DNA of 64,000 nucleotides from Stictocephala bisonia (taxonomy: Eukaryota; Arthropoda; Insecta; Hemiptera; Membracidae), in NCBI GenBank assembly GCA_035578905.1, contig JAQJVL010002660.1, positions 23,553-87,552 of the forward strand, in the 5' to 3' direction. Every line of letters begins with the position of its first letter. Within the stretch, counting starts at the first letter, position 1. The notes beneath the pieces were generated by a model. It was given only the letters and a program-made list of their open reading frames with translations. It had not been told where the DNA came from and searched no databases. Below are positions 35,601 to 50,600 of this stretch, in pieces. A program made the position numbers and the translations under genes.

Positions 35601-38600
35601 CTTTCCACCATCTCAAAATGGTTCAGATGGTGAGAACACCATATTAAACTATGGGAAATCATTCAGAATAGTTGAAATCTCCTTAATCTGTGGCACCCAC
35701 AGGCTAGGGATGGGTATCGATATCCGATATTTTGATATCAACATTCTTTATTTGATAGTATCAATATTTGTGATCGATAATATCGGACTTTGCAATATTT
35801 TTAATTTAATGAGTTTAAATTGATAATTTCTCAAATATTTTACTACTGGATTACTGGAATGACTGTAGACCGAGCTGAGTCAGGAATAATGAATGACAAG
35901 GGTCAGCGCACGCATTTGAAGTTAGCCGCCCTGGCCCCATACTCACTCTTATTTCTCCTTCTTTCCAGCCATAACTGACTGCGTTGTTGCCTACTGTCAA
36001 ACACAAAACCAAACAGTGTTGTCGACCTAGATCCCAGATCATCATTGTTCAAAACTGAACAACAATACCAGTCTTCTCAAAACAGAGAAGTTCCATTTTG
36101 TTAAAAAAATGAAATTAATTATTTTAACAATCATTGAAAATAGAAGTATCATTCACATACCGTACTGAAATTGCAATTAGGAACAAAAGCTTTTTATCAA
36201 CAAATAATCTATATTTATAAAAGAGGATGTTTGTATATATATATGTTTGAAGTTTATGCGCTGCCAAACCATCCAACCGATCGCCATGAAACTTTAGGAT
36301 GTTGTCCTGTATACTCCCGAGATGGTTTCTGCGAAGTTTGATGCAGATCCGTCCACAGGGTCCCGCCCCACGGGCTCCTAAAGATCCCATGTTATTCAAA
36401 TGGAGAATGTGAATTGTTTACAAAAAACATATGACTGTGTGGTTTAATGTAGTTTCACATGCCATAAGCAGATTGAAGTTCTCACAACAACAGTACTGTA
36501 TATGTTTTGATTTATTGTAGTTCTACATTTCACCTTGAGAGTGTGAGAACTTGATCAGGTGATCTGTATTTGGTGTTAACCTTTTTTCCTCGGTAATTAA
36601 AACATGTGGTGAAACATGAAAATAAAAAATAAATAATTATTTGTTTTGCAGTTTACTTTTTATGACATGCCTCCTAAAAAATCTAATATTGGTAGAAGAA
36701 GCAAAAATGCTCAAATTCTTTCAGCTATTAGGTTCTAAATCAAACTCAATATTATGACCGGTGAAGCGGGCAGGTACAGCTAGTTTATGAATAAAATATA
36801 ATCAATCAGAAAAATCTATCTATATATATATTATCCGGGTGATTATATTGGGTAATCACTTTATATATATATCTGTGATTGGTCAGATATATATAAAAGC
36901 CATTTACCAATCATCATGATTTCTCTAAAACTATATGTTCAATTGAATTGAAATTTTGTATATAGGTTTATCTTGGTCCCTAGAGGCTCACTAAAAAATG
37001 ATTTTCCTCTTTGACCTCAGGACTGCGTCCCACTGGCCTCCAAAATTCCCATTGTATTTTTATGGAGCTATATTAATTGAACAAGTTATTTGATTAACGG
37101 CCGTTAAATAAAAACAAACTGAATAAAATTGTGGTAGCCTTAACTTTTAAAATTAAAAATAATACAGTAGTAAATTATACATAACATCAGCTGTTCTGTT
37201 CTATTGGACATTAGATTAATAATCAAACTCAATATTATGACCGGCGAAGCGGGTGGGTACGGCTAGGTAGTATATAAATGCACTGTCACCACCCCTCCAT
37301 AGGGATAGAGTATATGATGTTCTTGTGTTAGACAGAAAAAATATCGATATTATCGGGTATCGATATTTTGATCTCGATATGATAATGGTATCGATATTAT
37401 GGCTACGATATTTTATTGATACCATTATTGATATTTTCATTCGATATCCCATCCTCACCACAGGCCACATCAGTAGTATAGTATATATGACAGTGTCAGG
37501 GGATGTTATTTTTGAAGATCTCTACCCCTAAAGCAGAATAACGTGTGACAGGACGACATTGTCGCAGAAGGAAAGAAATCATCTAATTGAGAAATTATTC
37601 TCTGTACCCCAAAATTACAACATTAATTTCTGCAGAACAATATCTGGTTTAGTTAAATTAATTAGAACCGTATTTGTAGAGTAACTTAATAACAAACTGT
37701 GTACTGACTGATTTAGAACGATAGTTGGCTTTCGTGATTCTACGAAATGAACAGCTAACTGGGGTGAGACGAAAGTCACCCTCATCAACGCATGCGCAAG
37801 TTCACATAAACCCTAACTACACTACGTCACTCTAGAGATGGGTAGTTGACTTGCAAGACTAGTACACGACCAAATCGTTCAATATTATGAACTAGTTCAA
37901 AATGTCACAACGAACAATAACTTGTACAAGCGACGGTTCTGGTTGGAGTGATTTGTTTAATTATGATCTTTGTTTCATAGACTTTGTTTTTATTATTTAT
38001 ATCTGTAAATTTGTTCAACCAACCTTCTTCAAATTTCAGTTTTTATTACTTATTGATAAAAATAAATAATTACATTTAATGATTTTGTCAGTGTTACTTC
38101 CCAGCTCTGATGTTAACTTTGAACTGGACTAGCTCAAATCATAATGTACAAACTAGTTCACTTGTTCACCAAGCTGTCTAATTCATTTGACTCGATCGTT
38201 CGTGAACTACCCATCTCTCTACTCCTGCTTTCCCATTACGATCGGATCGTGTTTGAGTAATGATAACTTCAATTTAGTTACGTTATCATAGATTGAAAGT
38301 GGCTCTGGAGAGTGTATTGCTTGTAGTAACGTATTAGAGAAAATACTACTTAAAAATCTTAAAACACATTATTTATGACATAATCCAGGACGTTCTCTGA
38401 TGTATACCTCTGCAACCAACGGAAATATTGGTTATTTTTTTTTAGTCCAGTACAGTCTGACAGCTTCTGCTGGTCAGTCAGGCAGGTTATTGGAATTTGG
38501 TCAGGTTGGGTTATAAAGAACTAAAAAGTATAAATGTATACTAAAATTGACTTTTGCATCTGTCGTTAATCCATCGTTATAATATTGGGCAAATAAACTT

Positions 38601-41600
38601 GCATAAAACATAAATAAACATAGTTTGTATCCCTTAATTTAATATTTTTCTTTTATACAGTATTTAAAATTTGTGAATATAATTTATATAATTGGGGATA
38701 AAAACAGTAGGATTATACTATTCTGGATGATTATTTACATAACTATAAGGCGCAGTTAGTTCTTGGAACAAATGGTGAAATGAAATATTTTAATAACAAA
38801 TTTTATGTTCTTTTCTTTGGCATTGGTAGTAATAAATAAAGTATAAAGTTATATGTATATTATCTAATAATTTAATCATAGTACTGCGAATGAAGGATAG
38901 TTATCAAACAAAATAATTCATTTTTCGACAAAGAACAAGATCAGCACTTGAGTGAATAAATACAATTTCAAAATAAAATCTATAATTCAACTATATAAAA
39001 TCACTCGCTGGCAATGAATTAGTCTCAATTATTGTTTGGGTTTTTTCTCACAACAACCTTGACTTGTTGATGTATCAAGTAAGGGAAGGCACCTGCATTT
39101 CTCTATTTTAGAAACATCTTTTTTTAAACAATTATTATTTTACCATTTATTATTATCAGAGAAAATTTCATTGTTTAAATTAATAAATAATCATTACAAT
39201 CCTTTTGAATTTGACCATAATTTTAGGAAACTAAGGATATTATAAATCCACCCGATTTGTTTGCTCTCCAAATATTAAAAATAAAATAATTTAAACTGTT
39301 AAATTAAATGCTTTATTTCAACTTCCTTATTTGTGCATTGAGTTTGAATATAAGATACAAAAATAAAATTATGTATTCAAACAAGCCTTTTAAAATATTT
39401 TAATTTCTAACAGTGTTTTTATATCTTTTTATTTAGGTAAACATCTTTAGCCGACATTCTACAGTTAGGAAATATACAACGTAACTAATGTTTTTTTTAG
39501 TTGATATTTTACTACGCTATTGGTACCATAATATGGTACTTGGAGAAAGTTTTAATTTTTTATACAATGTTGAATGTTGAAAGATTGAAAGCATTCTGCT
39601 TGGGGGTCTCTACTGTTAACAATTCATGTTTCATTTCATGTTAACTTACTTTTTCGTTAATAATAATCCATTTAAACTTCAAAAAGATTATAATTTTGTT
39701 GCCTGTAGATGTGTACCTGATTTGAATGTTAAAAATGAATTTAATATAATTTAATTTAATTTTTATGTTCAATCCTGAAAATCAGGTATATACCTTAAGT
39801 AGCAAACTAAATTATGTGCTGCATATAAAGTTGGAGAAAGAACTTGAAAATGTGCAATTACTTCATTAAAGAAAAATGTATACAGATACTACAAACTAAT
39901 ATATATATATATATATAATTACAATAATACGCCGCTTTATAATTTTCCATTACCGGTAACGACAAAATTTTCCTACATATAAAATCTTCACAATTTTTAA
40001 ATTTATTTATTACATAATTTGAATGCTCCATAAAAGCTCTAGCCAATAACATTGTAGTATTACTAGAACCAGTACATGCTATTACATGCAAATTGAGAGT
40101 AAACAAAAAATAAAGTTCATCCACTGTGTGTATTACAGACATAAATTAAGAGTGGTTTCAAAAGTCCATGCTTATAAATTAATTGTAATAAGTATAATAG
40201 TAAATAAAAGACACCATATAACAATAACAAGATGTAAACAAACTAAAAATATAACTGGATAGTATAATATAAAAATACTGCATAATATACGAGGTGTGTT
40301 TTTAAAGTAAGTACCGTTTTGGAATCCCCCCGCTGTAGCGCTGCGGTAGGCGTTCAGTGCATGCGTGCTGGGTACTACTATCTTTTGGCAAGCCACGGTC
40401 GCCGTTACGGATCCATTCGACCGTATTTAAGGTCACTTATGACTGTTTAAAACTCATCCTGCGATTAAAAATGCCGCCAACTGTAAAGTACATGTTATGA
40501 TAAGTTTTCGTAACGCTACAGGCATGGAAGTAGCTGATATTCATCGAGAGATCTGTGAAGTTTATTGAGAAAACAGAATGAGTGATGGGATTGTTTGGAA
40601 ATGGGCGAGAGCTTTTAAGGTTACGAACACATAAGGTACGAATGTGCATGATGAGGAACGAAGTGGGAAACCTTCACTCATTACTGATGGCTTGGTGCAA
40701 AATGTTGATGAAAAAAGTCAGAGAAAACAGACGCTTTACAATTGCATCATTATGTAGTCGGTCTTCAAGTGTCAAGAAGTGAGATTTATGAAATTGTGAC
40801 AGAACGTTTGAAGTACTGAGAGTTATGCTTACGCTAGGTTCCCAAAATGCTGACGGAAAATCACAAAACAAATTTTTGGTGAGAATTACAAAAACAAGCT
40901 TTTAACCAGATCTCTCACATTCATAGATCATTAGAATCATGATAGTTATGATTTTTAAAAACAAATTGTCACGGTGATAGACTCATGATGAATATCAGCT
41001 GCTTTCATGTCCTTAGCGTTACAATAACTTATCACAACATGTGTTTTACTGTTGGCGGCATTTTTAATCGCAGGATGAATTTTAAACAGTCATAAGTGAC
41101 CTAAAATATGGTTGAATGGATCCACAACGGTGGCTGTGGCTTGCCAACCCATATTAGTACCCAGCACGCATGCGTTGAACGCCGACCGCTGCGCTACAGC
41201 GGCGGGATTCCAAAACGGTACTTACTTTAAAAACACGCCTTGTAAATGAATAAAACTTTGAATATAAACAACAATTAACAAATTGAGATTCGAACAATAA
41301 CAAATAACTAATATAATATTGAGTCCCTGTATAGTATGTATTAACAAATATACTGTAATCATATTAATAACAGTCACACATATATAAATAAAATTGGAAC
41401 AATTGTAAACTATTAAAATTGTAGTTTTAGTTATATTATTTTAAATTATATTATTTAAATTAATGATAAATAATAATTAGTTATTAATTATGTGGCCTTC
41501 CCTACCTACAATTGTTGTCATCAGTCTGGACCCATAAGTACCAAGGGAGGAATTGAAAATGTCTATGGAAGTTGAGTGGATATTATGTAGTCTGGACATT

Positions 41601-44600
41601 GTGTTAAGGGGAGAGTGATAACCAAGGGTTGTTCTAGAAAATCGTGTACTAAAAAGGAAAAGGAGGCAGTCAAAGTTGTTGTTTTTTTTAGACTATTCAT
41701 ATTTGTGTAGAAGTTAAATTTTGAATATTACTCTTTCAGAACCATTTTTGGAAGTTATAAAATCAGAGGAAACTACGGGGCCAGTGACAAGTCTTGCATT
41801 ATCATCAGTCAGCAAGTTTTTATCTTTTGGACTTATCGGTAAGTGTTATCTAATTTATTACATTAAGTTTGTTCAATTGTCTACCTAATGAACAAGATTG
41901 TTAAATAATTCAAGCATTCTCATATTGTAGCACTGTTACTATTAGTATTATTTCACACATTACAGTAAGAATTAATATTATCTGCTGATATTTTAACTAC
42001 AGTATGTTTGTCTGTTGATAAAATTGATCAATATGATTTGAATAGTCTTATATACCATGTGGAGTTGCCAAATATTGTCAATTAATTGTAGGATAAATAT
42101 TAAATACACTTAGTTTATAGATAAGCAAATTGAATTAAGTACATTATCCTGAAGTAAAATGTCTGTCAGTTATTAAGGTGACTTCTAAAGTGATTTTAAA
42201 ATATGAATCATGATAGGTATGAAGCAATAAGTATAAAACACAATTAAAATTATGTCTTGAATTGGCCTATATGAATTCTACTATTGACCATACAAACAAG
42301 AAGCTGTCCGCTTATATGAGCCCTGTCAAGTTGGTCTTATGAAATTAGTTCTCGTACTATCTTCTCAGGTAGCGTTAGTGCTCTTCCATTCTCTGCCTTT
42401 TTACAGCAATTGTGCTAAATTTGAAACATGAAAGATATTCAAGAAAAGCAAAAGTCGAAGTTGATTTCAGTATATACATGTAAAGTAACAATTTTAAGAT
42501 CTTAAAAAAAACATTGATTAAAACCAATTAAAAATAAATTTATATCGATAAATTTAAATTGAATTAAATCAGTATACAATCACAGCATTTGTTTACACAT
42601 ACTAAAGTAATGTATCATAACTATACATGTTATGAGGATTACAACCAGACCAATTAATTAATTGTATGACCATTAGAAGCCAAGAAAACAATGTTTCAGA
42701 GAATTAATCAGAACGTTTTCTTGAAAAGTAAAAATTCTAAATTGTATAAAACTTATAGGAAACATTCCTATCAACCATGTATTAAAATATAAATGTGATA
42801 AATTAACATGTTCTTGAGTAATAACCATGTAAATTATATGTACAGTGAAAACTAGTTGAAATTCCGGTACTTTTTTTGTTGCAACTGGAATAAAAATTAT
42901 TAAAAATTGTATTAAAATTTTAAAATGCATATGTCATAACGAACAATCAAACAAGGAAAATAATGGTGTGATTATCTTTTCCGTAGGCCTTATAGTTACT
43001 TAGAAAACAAACTTACCTTTAAACTCGGGTGCACATAATTTCTGCGCCGACAGTAGGTAGGAATACTAGAAGTAGTGTTTGTTAATTTTGTCATCTTTTG
43101 CACATATTTAATTTGGAACATATAATTATTACTGGATCAAAATTCAGGATTAATTTGTAGTTGAATTATATATATGTAAGGAATTGTTTACTACTGTGTT
43201 TTTGTTTGTCAAGTCGTTTTATTCCTGTCAGAATAGAGGCCATAATTATTTATTTATAAAGCATATCTCTTCTGTTGGTTCTAGCATCATTGTTTTTGTT
43301 TTTGAGTAAAAGTGAACACTATTGATTAGTATAGCTGAATATAAATTTGTGGACAAAATACCTTTTATACTTGAAAAGTAACCATTCAGTGCAGGAGCAG
43401 TTATCTGTTTACAATGTCTTTTTTTATGTTTGGAAGGCAGACATAATTCGATTATGAAATTTACATCTAAGCAATGGCTGTTTTATTTCCTGAAATATTG
43501 TATTTGTTTTATTATTATTGAATATTGTATTTTATTTTATTTTAATGCCTAGATCCAAGTGGTAAATCTGTACCTGCTGTGGTAGAGAGAATTTCAGATG
43601 CAGTTACCCATGCAAGGTTTGTTGGCACTGACCAAGCCAGCGATGGAGTGGTTCTCATGAAGATTTTACAGGTCAATATAAATGATATCTTCTGTCTCAT
43701 TTGTTTATTTATCTCTTCTTGTATGTTTATTTCAATAGTTATGATACATAAAATAAGCAAGTCATGTTAATTAAGAAGGACTGATAGGAAGTAAATTTTA
43801 CCAAATACATTGGGGATGCGATTATCCAAAGTTGATGGAACCAAGCTCATTTCAGTTGATTGACTTTTTGCCATTAAAAGCTTGTTTACGGTTTAGAGGC
43901 CTAAAACAGAGAATCAGTGTCACACACCTGCAGGCAGAGTCAACGTACATCTGAGACTGTAATCAATTCCTTATGAAAGCAAAACTTGTTAATACAAGAA
44001 TACTGTAGTATGTTCATAACTAAGATAAATTGTGTTAAATATGAAAGTAACAGATCTCGAAGAGTAAATTTTTAAATGTACTTATATTAATCAAAGTATT
44101 TAGACCTAAACAAGGCAAATTGATATAACTTTGTTCATTTTACAAGTTGTTTTGAATGATTGTTAATTGAATCAGATGTGAATTCCATATAGAATATAAA
44201 ATAATAAAACTTGCGTGTAAAAAGTTAAAATCAAGTGAACACGGGAGGAGAGTGCTTTCTTAGTCAAAGCTACGGTGAATGTGCAGGACAATCTCTGTGG
44301 GTAACGGGAACAACACACACAATGACAACATAATTACATAGCTCTGCCTTTCTTAGTCAAAGCTACGGTGCATGTGCAGGACAATCTCTCTGGGCAACGG
44401 GAACAACACACACAATGACAACATAATGACATATCTCTGCCTTTCTTAGTCAAAGCCACGGTGCATGTGCAGGACAATCTGTGAGCAATGGGAACAACAC
44501 ACACAATGACAACATAATGACATATCTCTGCCTTTCTTAGTCAAAGCTACGGTGCATGTGCAGGACAATCTCTGTGGGCAACGGGAACAACACACACAAT

Positions 44601-47600
44601 AACAACATAATGACATAGCTCTGCCTTTCTTAGTCAAAGCTACGGTGCATGTGCAGGACAATCTCTGTGGCAATGGGATCACCATGGAATCTCAGGAAAG
44701 GAATCTCAGTCAGGCTTTTTTTACCTATGACCTGCACAAAGTATACGATTCAGCGAACTAAACAATTTATAATACACAACTTTTTTTATATAAAGCGAGT
44801 TTATGAAAAACAATTTCAAAGGCAAGTAATCAATCGTTCTTATTCAAACGCTTCAGCTTTTTATAGAGCGTTCATTCCTTTATTTCTATTGAATATAGAG
44901 TCTGAACAGTGTCTAATCATATAAGCTCTGTTGCCTTTGTTTAAACTATGACTAACAGCAAACAATTGTTGATTGTTTTAGGAGCTTAACTATAAATATG
45001 TACTTTCTTGATGCATTTACATAATATTGAATGTTAAAATATTTAACTGTCATATTTTATACAAAAGCATGTAAGGATCTTACAGAACATTGATTCATGT
45101 AATTAAGAATTATTGCAGTTGCTGTTATTAAGCAGTGAATTATTTTATTTCAGGTTTTAAGAACTTTGGTATTGTCACCTGTTGGTATAATGCTAACCAA
45201 TGACAGTGTTTGTGAAATCATGCTTAGCTGTCTCAGAATCTGTTTTGAGCCACGTTTAAGTGGTAAGTGTATAAGCATAGTATATTTATTTATTTATTTT
45301 TATTTTAAGGCCCTAATTAAACCACTTTCTTTCTTCATCTGGAATCACTCTTCTTATCCTTTGTGTATTTATTTTGGTTAGTAATGTGGTCTGCTTGTCA
45401 TTTAGAACCTTGATATTTTTTGTTTTATTTTTCTAATCTTCCAATGTAATTTGCAGCTCTCTTATGTCTTCCTTAAGTTCTACAATCCATCTTATATTTG
45501 TTTTACTATTCCATAGCTTTTCTATGATTTTTTTGCTTAATCTCTCCTCAGGTGTCTTGATTAAGTGTCCAAGGAGTGAGATTCATTTCTTTTTCATTGT
45601 ACTCGTTACAGGTTCTATCTCCTTTTAAACTGCTTCATTGGAAGCTAGTTTCAAGTGTCCTTCTCTTGGTAGTTCTTGTTAATGCAAGTTCTAATTATTC
45701 TTCTCTCTATCTTAAGTAGTCTGTCTAAATGCAATTGTATTAATTGTTATAAAGATTATTTCACTTGCGTATGTTATTATCGGTTGTATAACTGTTCTGT
45801 AGTATCTTAATTTTGCAGCTATAGAAAGGCATTTTTTTATTATATGTGTTCTTTGTAGTATATTGTGCTCTCACCAGTTTATTTATCCTTTTGTTCCATG
45901 ATGACTTTTCGTTGAGATTGTATGTTATATTTTCACCTAAATATTTAAAGCTGTTTACAATTTTTATTTCTTGATGTCCTATTTTGATTTTGTTTGTGAG
46001 TTTTCTTAAGGGATATTTTGAGGCAAATCGTCTGGGCAATGTCTTGTAATGTGGTTATTTTTTGTTTGGTCTCTTGAGTATTATTGGCCAGCAGTGCCAG
46101 GTCGTCAGCAAATCCCAGACGATTTAGACCTATGTTTATCTTTACAGGATCCGATTTTTATATTCTTCAGATTGTTTTTGTACCATTCTCTCATATATTC
46201 TAGGGCACAATTGAACAATAATGGTGACAAGCAATCTCCCTGTCTCAAACCTGTTTTTATTTGAAACGGTTCAGAAAGTTCCCCTCTAAACTTGATCCTG
46301 GATTGTGTGTTAGTTAATGTGAGTCCTAACATTTTACTAATTTTGGGTGGAGTCCTACATTTCTTAGAATTTTTAGCATAGATTTTCCATGGATACAGTC
46401 ATACGCTTTCTTGAAATCTATGAAGGCTATTGAAAGAGGTTTATTCCGTTTTCTGTAGTATGCCATAGCTAAGTGATGATTTGTTCTGCACAAATTCTCC
46501 AAGGTCTGAAGCCACTTTGGTATTCACCTAGCTCCTCATCTAGTTGTGTTTTAATCCTGTTGTATAAGATTCTTGAGTCAATAATGTAAAATGTAAGTGC
46601 AACCAAAATGTAGTTATCTGTAATTATCTGCAATCTGTAATTATCTACAAAATGTAATTATCTTCTGCAATCTTTGTAATTATCTGGGTTGCTCTTATCA
46701 CCTGTTTTGTGTAGTGGGTTGATTGTAGCCTCAGTCCATTGTTCTGGAAGTTTTTCACCTATCCAAATTTTTGAAAAGATCATGTGTAGGGAGATTTTTA
46801 TTGTGTCATTTGCATATTTCCACATTTCTGCTGATACTTGATTTTCTTCCCATGCCTTGTAATATCTGGACCCCATGCATATTAATATCTCATTTTATTG
46901 CTATTTCCAGTTTTCTGATAGTTGGCAGGTTTATGTTCTCTACTCTGGTATTTATAGGTATGTTCGAGTCAATTATCAGAAGGTTCTTGGGTTCCTCACA
47001 GTTTAAGAGTTTATTAAATGCCTCTGCCATTATTTCAGTATTTCCCTTATTGTTGTGTACTAGTTTTCCATCTTTATTCTTCAAAATTAATGTGGGAGGA
47101 CTATATTTTTGCAGTTGTCTGCAAAACATATTGTAATAGTCTTTAGAGTTGGTTTTATGCTAATTTTCTTCTATAGTTTAAAGTCTTTTGGTTTTTCTAA
47201 TATTTTTCTTGACTTTTTTAGATTAATAGCGTTATCTTCCGTCTTTTGATTTTGAAAATTCAGCCATGCTTGATGTCTTTCTCTGTGTGTTTTGTCACAT
47301 TCTGAATTCCACTACATGTGTTTTTTACGTTGATTTAAAAGGGACTAGGTCTTTTGCTTGTTGTTTTAGAAATAGTATTAGTTCTTCCAGGTTGTCTATC
47401 ATTTTATAAATTTTTGTAGCTATTTGGTACTCTTCGTTTCTGATTAACGATTTGTGCGTCGTACATCTCCTTCTCTTTAGTGGTCACTTTTTTATTGTTT
47501 TTCTTTTTTTTTTTTTGGGGTGAATTTGATTTTAATTTTGACCAGGTAGTGATCTGAGCCAGTATATATTCCTCTTCACACACCTTGACGTTGTAGATTA

Positions 47601-50600
47601 CTCTATGATAGTAGAGCTTGTTCATGCATACATAGTCCAGCTGCCATTCTCCTTTCCTCCAGTCAGGGTGTTCCAAGTTTTTTTAAGTTTACTGAGTTTT
47701 CTCTTAAAGTATGTTGATTTAGAGATGAGATTGTGTGTTGTGCATCAATCCACAAGTCTCTGGCCATTTCTGTTTGTCTATTTTTGTGGTGCCCATTTTC
47801 CTATTATGTCTTGAAATCTTTTTTTTCCTAATTGGGTATTGAAATCCCCTATTAAAATCTCAACATTATTCTTACTGAGCTGGTTCATAGTTTGGTCCGG
47901 GAGTTCCTAAAAGTCTTCCACTTCTTGCATGTTTTTTGTTAAAAAATTCTTCTCATTTGTTGGTGCATGGGCATTTATGATACTGTATATTTTATTTGTT
48001 GTTTTTAAGGTCAAAACTGCTATTTTTGGTGAAATTGCATTCAAATCCACTGCAGAATCAATTATTTTTAAAATCACTATGAATCCTGTTCCAAATTGGG
48101 GACATTGTTTCATGGCTCTTCCAGGTCTCCCATTGTATATTCTATAACCTTGAGATTCAAAAGGTTCTTCTGTCATATTTCCCATTTTCTGGAGTCCTGC
48201 TAGCAAAATGTTCTGTCTATTTAATTCATCTGTTTTCATGTTTTCAGGAGAGAGTTGATGTTGTGAATTACAATGTAGCTTGGACATCTTATCAAAAATT
48301 CTGGACCATAATCAAGCACACCATAGGTTGTTTATTCTGACAGGAGACATAAACATTGACAGACTAAAACCCAATAACCCGGACAGCCAGATGTTTGACA
48401 ACGAATTAGCAGCTCACAACATAAGAAGGCTCCCTTTATCACCAACTCGCATTACAGCTGACACAAGCACTTCAATTGATTGTATATGCACTAATATTCC
48501 AGAAAATGACCTATGTGCCACAGTTTTACAAACTGGTTTATCAGATCATACAGCCCAAATATGTAGCCTAAACTTTTGCAAAAATGCTGCCAATACACAA
48601 ACTCTACGGCGACAAATAAGAAGGAGAAATCTTGACCAGCTTAAGTCACTACTTTCCATAAAAAACTGGGATACTGTTTACAAAGCTGAAGATGCGGAGT
48701 CAGCATATAACATATTTGAAGCAGTACTGCGAACTGCCCTTGACATCTCCTGCCCTCAAAAGAAGAACAAAAATAAAACTAAGAGCAAACCAATTCACTA
48801 TTATGACCAAGAATCAGCCGAGATTAAAGCTGCCTACTTAAGAGCTTTAGAGACCTATGAAACAACCGGAAAGGCACAGGATAAAAAATATATGGTAAAC
48901 ATAAAAAAGATGTATGATAAAAAACTAAGGACACTGCAAAAAAAATCAAATACACAGAAAATAATGACATCTGACAATAAATCCAAGACTGTATGGGACA
49001 TAATACATTCAGAAACCCAAGCCAAACAATTCAGCAAAACGTGTCCTAAGCTAAACATTGACAACGCAGTAGTAGACAATCCTATTCAGGTAGCTGAACA
49101 ACTAAACACTTTCTTTACTCAGATAGCAGAAGTGACATTACAACAAAACAAACAACAGCCAGTAAACAGACTAGAAGAGGACCTAAACCTCTTAAACCGC
49201 CCCTTAGTACAACCATTTAATCTGACACCCACAACATGGGAAGAAGTAAGTCAAGTCATACACAACTTAAAAAACAAATCATCGAGTGGTATAGACGAGT
49301 ACTCAGCAAAAGTTGTTAAGCATTGTGCAGTGGAACTGACTCCGCCCCTTGTATCAATAATAAATAAATCATTCTACCTAGGCCAATTCCCAACAAAACT
49401 TAAAGTCTCCAAGGTCTCCAAGTCCCAAGCACAAAAAAGCACCAAAAACCGACCCAAAGAATTACAGACCCATTTCATTAATTTCAACATTCTCAAAAAT
49501 TATTGAAAAAATAGTATTGAAGAGATTAATGTCGCACCTAACACAACAGAACTTAATTACTTACTGTCAGCACGGCTTCCAAAAGGGAAAATCTACTTTA
49601 TCTGCCATCATAAGTCTGGTCGAATCTATAATCGACAGCATAGAGGAGGGACAATTTGTCACAGCCTTATTTCTAGATTATAGCAAGGCCTTCGACTGCC
49701 TGGGACATAACCTTATCTCCAAAAAACTTGCAGCTCTGGGAGTAACAGGTCTGGAAAATAGGTGGTTTGCCAGCTACCTCAAAGGGAGATCCCAAGTTAT
49801 GGAAATTCAGCACACTACATCTGGCATCACTAGCACGTTCAGATCTTGTCCTCAACCAATTACTAGGGGAGTACGACAGGGATCAGTGCTGGGACCCATC
49901 CTGTTTATTCTGCTGACTAATGACTTTCCAACTCTAATTCAAAATGAAAGTATCAGCTGCATAATGTATGCAGACGACACCACTCTACTTTTAAAAAATG
50001 ACTCAGCTGAAGAATTGTGCAGTAATTCTATCAGATCATTACAATGCGCCATAACCTACAGTAAATTAAATGACTTGGCAATTAACCCTGACAAAACTAC
50101 ACAGGTACACTTTAGCAGGAAGAAAGTGGTACCAGCAAGCATTCCCAATATATCAGTGGCTAACCAGACCAAATTTTTGGGAGTAACTCTCGATGGCAGA
50201 CTCACATGGGCAGATCACGTAAACGAAATCTGCAAAAAATTTAGTACAGGCATCTACGTTGTTAAACGTATTAAATGGATTGGCACTCTGGAAGCAGCAA
50301 AAATAGCCTACTATGCACTAGTAGAGCCTCACATTAGGTATGGCCTTACAGTCTGGGGAACCTCCCAAGGAAACCTCAAGAGAATTCTGACACTCCAAAA
50401 AAAGGCAATTAGGACCCTTGCAAATCTCGAGCCACTGCAAACCTGCCGACATGCCTACCGGACCCTAGGCATACTTACAGTACCCGCACTCTACATCTAT
50501 GAAGCTATCTTGCACGTAGATCAATTACACCTGCAGACTCACATGGATATCCATAATTACCCAACACGCCATGCCTCAAGGTTCACCCTACCTCAACACA

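Larger units (their letters stand above)
35705..37457. mobile_element. hAT-type element with perfect 8-bp target duplication
   Basis: Both sides carry ccacaggc (35697-35704 and 37458-37465), the 8-bp duplication expected of hAT elements. The ends are inverted: tagggatgggtatcgata on the left, and tgaggatgggatatcgaa read in reverse on the right. Subterminal tatcgat-rich stretches lie on both sides. No transposase is seen. Two Helitrons are nested inside, leaving about 790 bases of the element's own sequence. Confidence 0.8.

Noticed and set aside
35705..37457. Whole segment as one autonomous transposon
   Set aside because: No transposase frame; much of the length is two nested Helitrons.
37325..37531. 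Open frame rich in Ile, Asp and Tyr
   Set aside because: It is a translation of the tatcgat-rich subterminal repeat of the hAT element.
39858..40396. Minus-strand open frames before the mariner foldback
   Set aside because: Low complexity and partly overlapping the mariner arm; no domain recognised.
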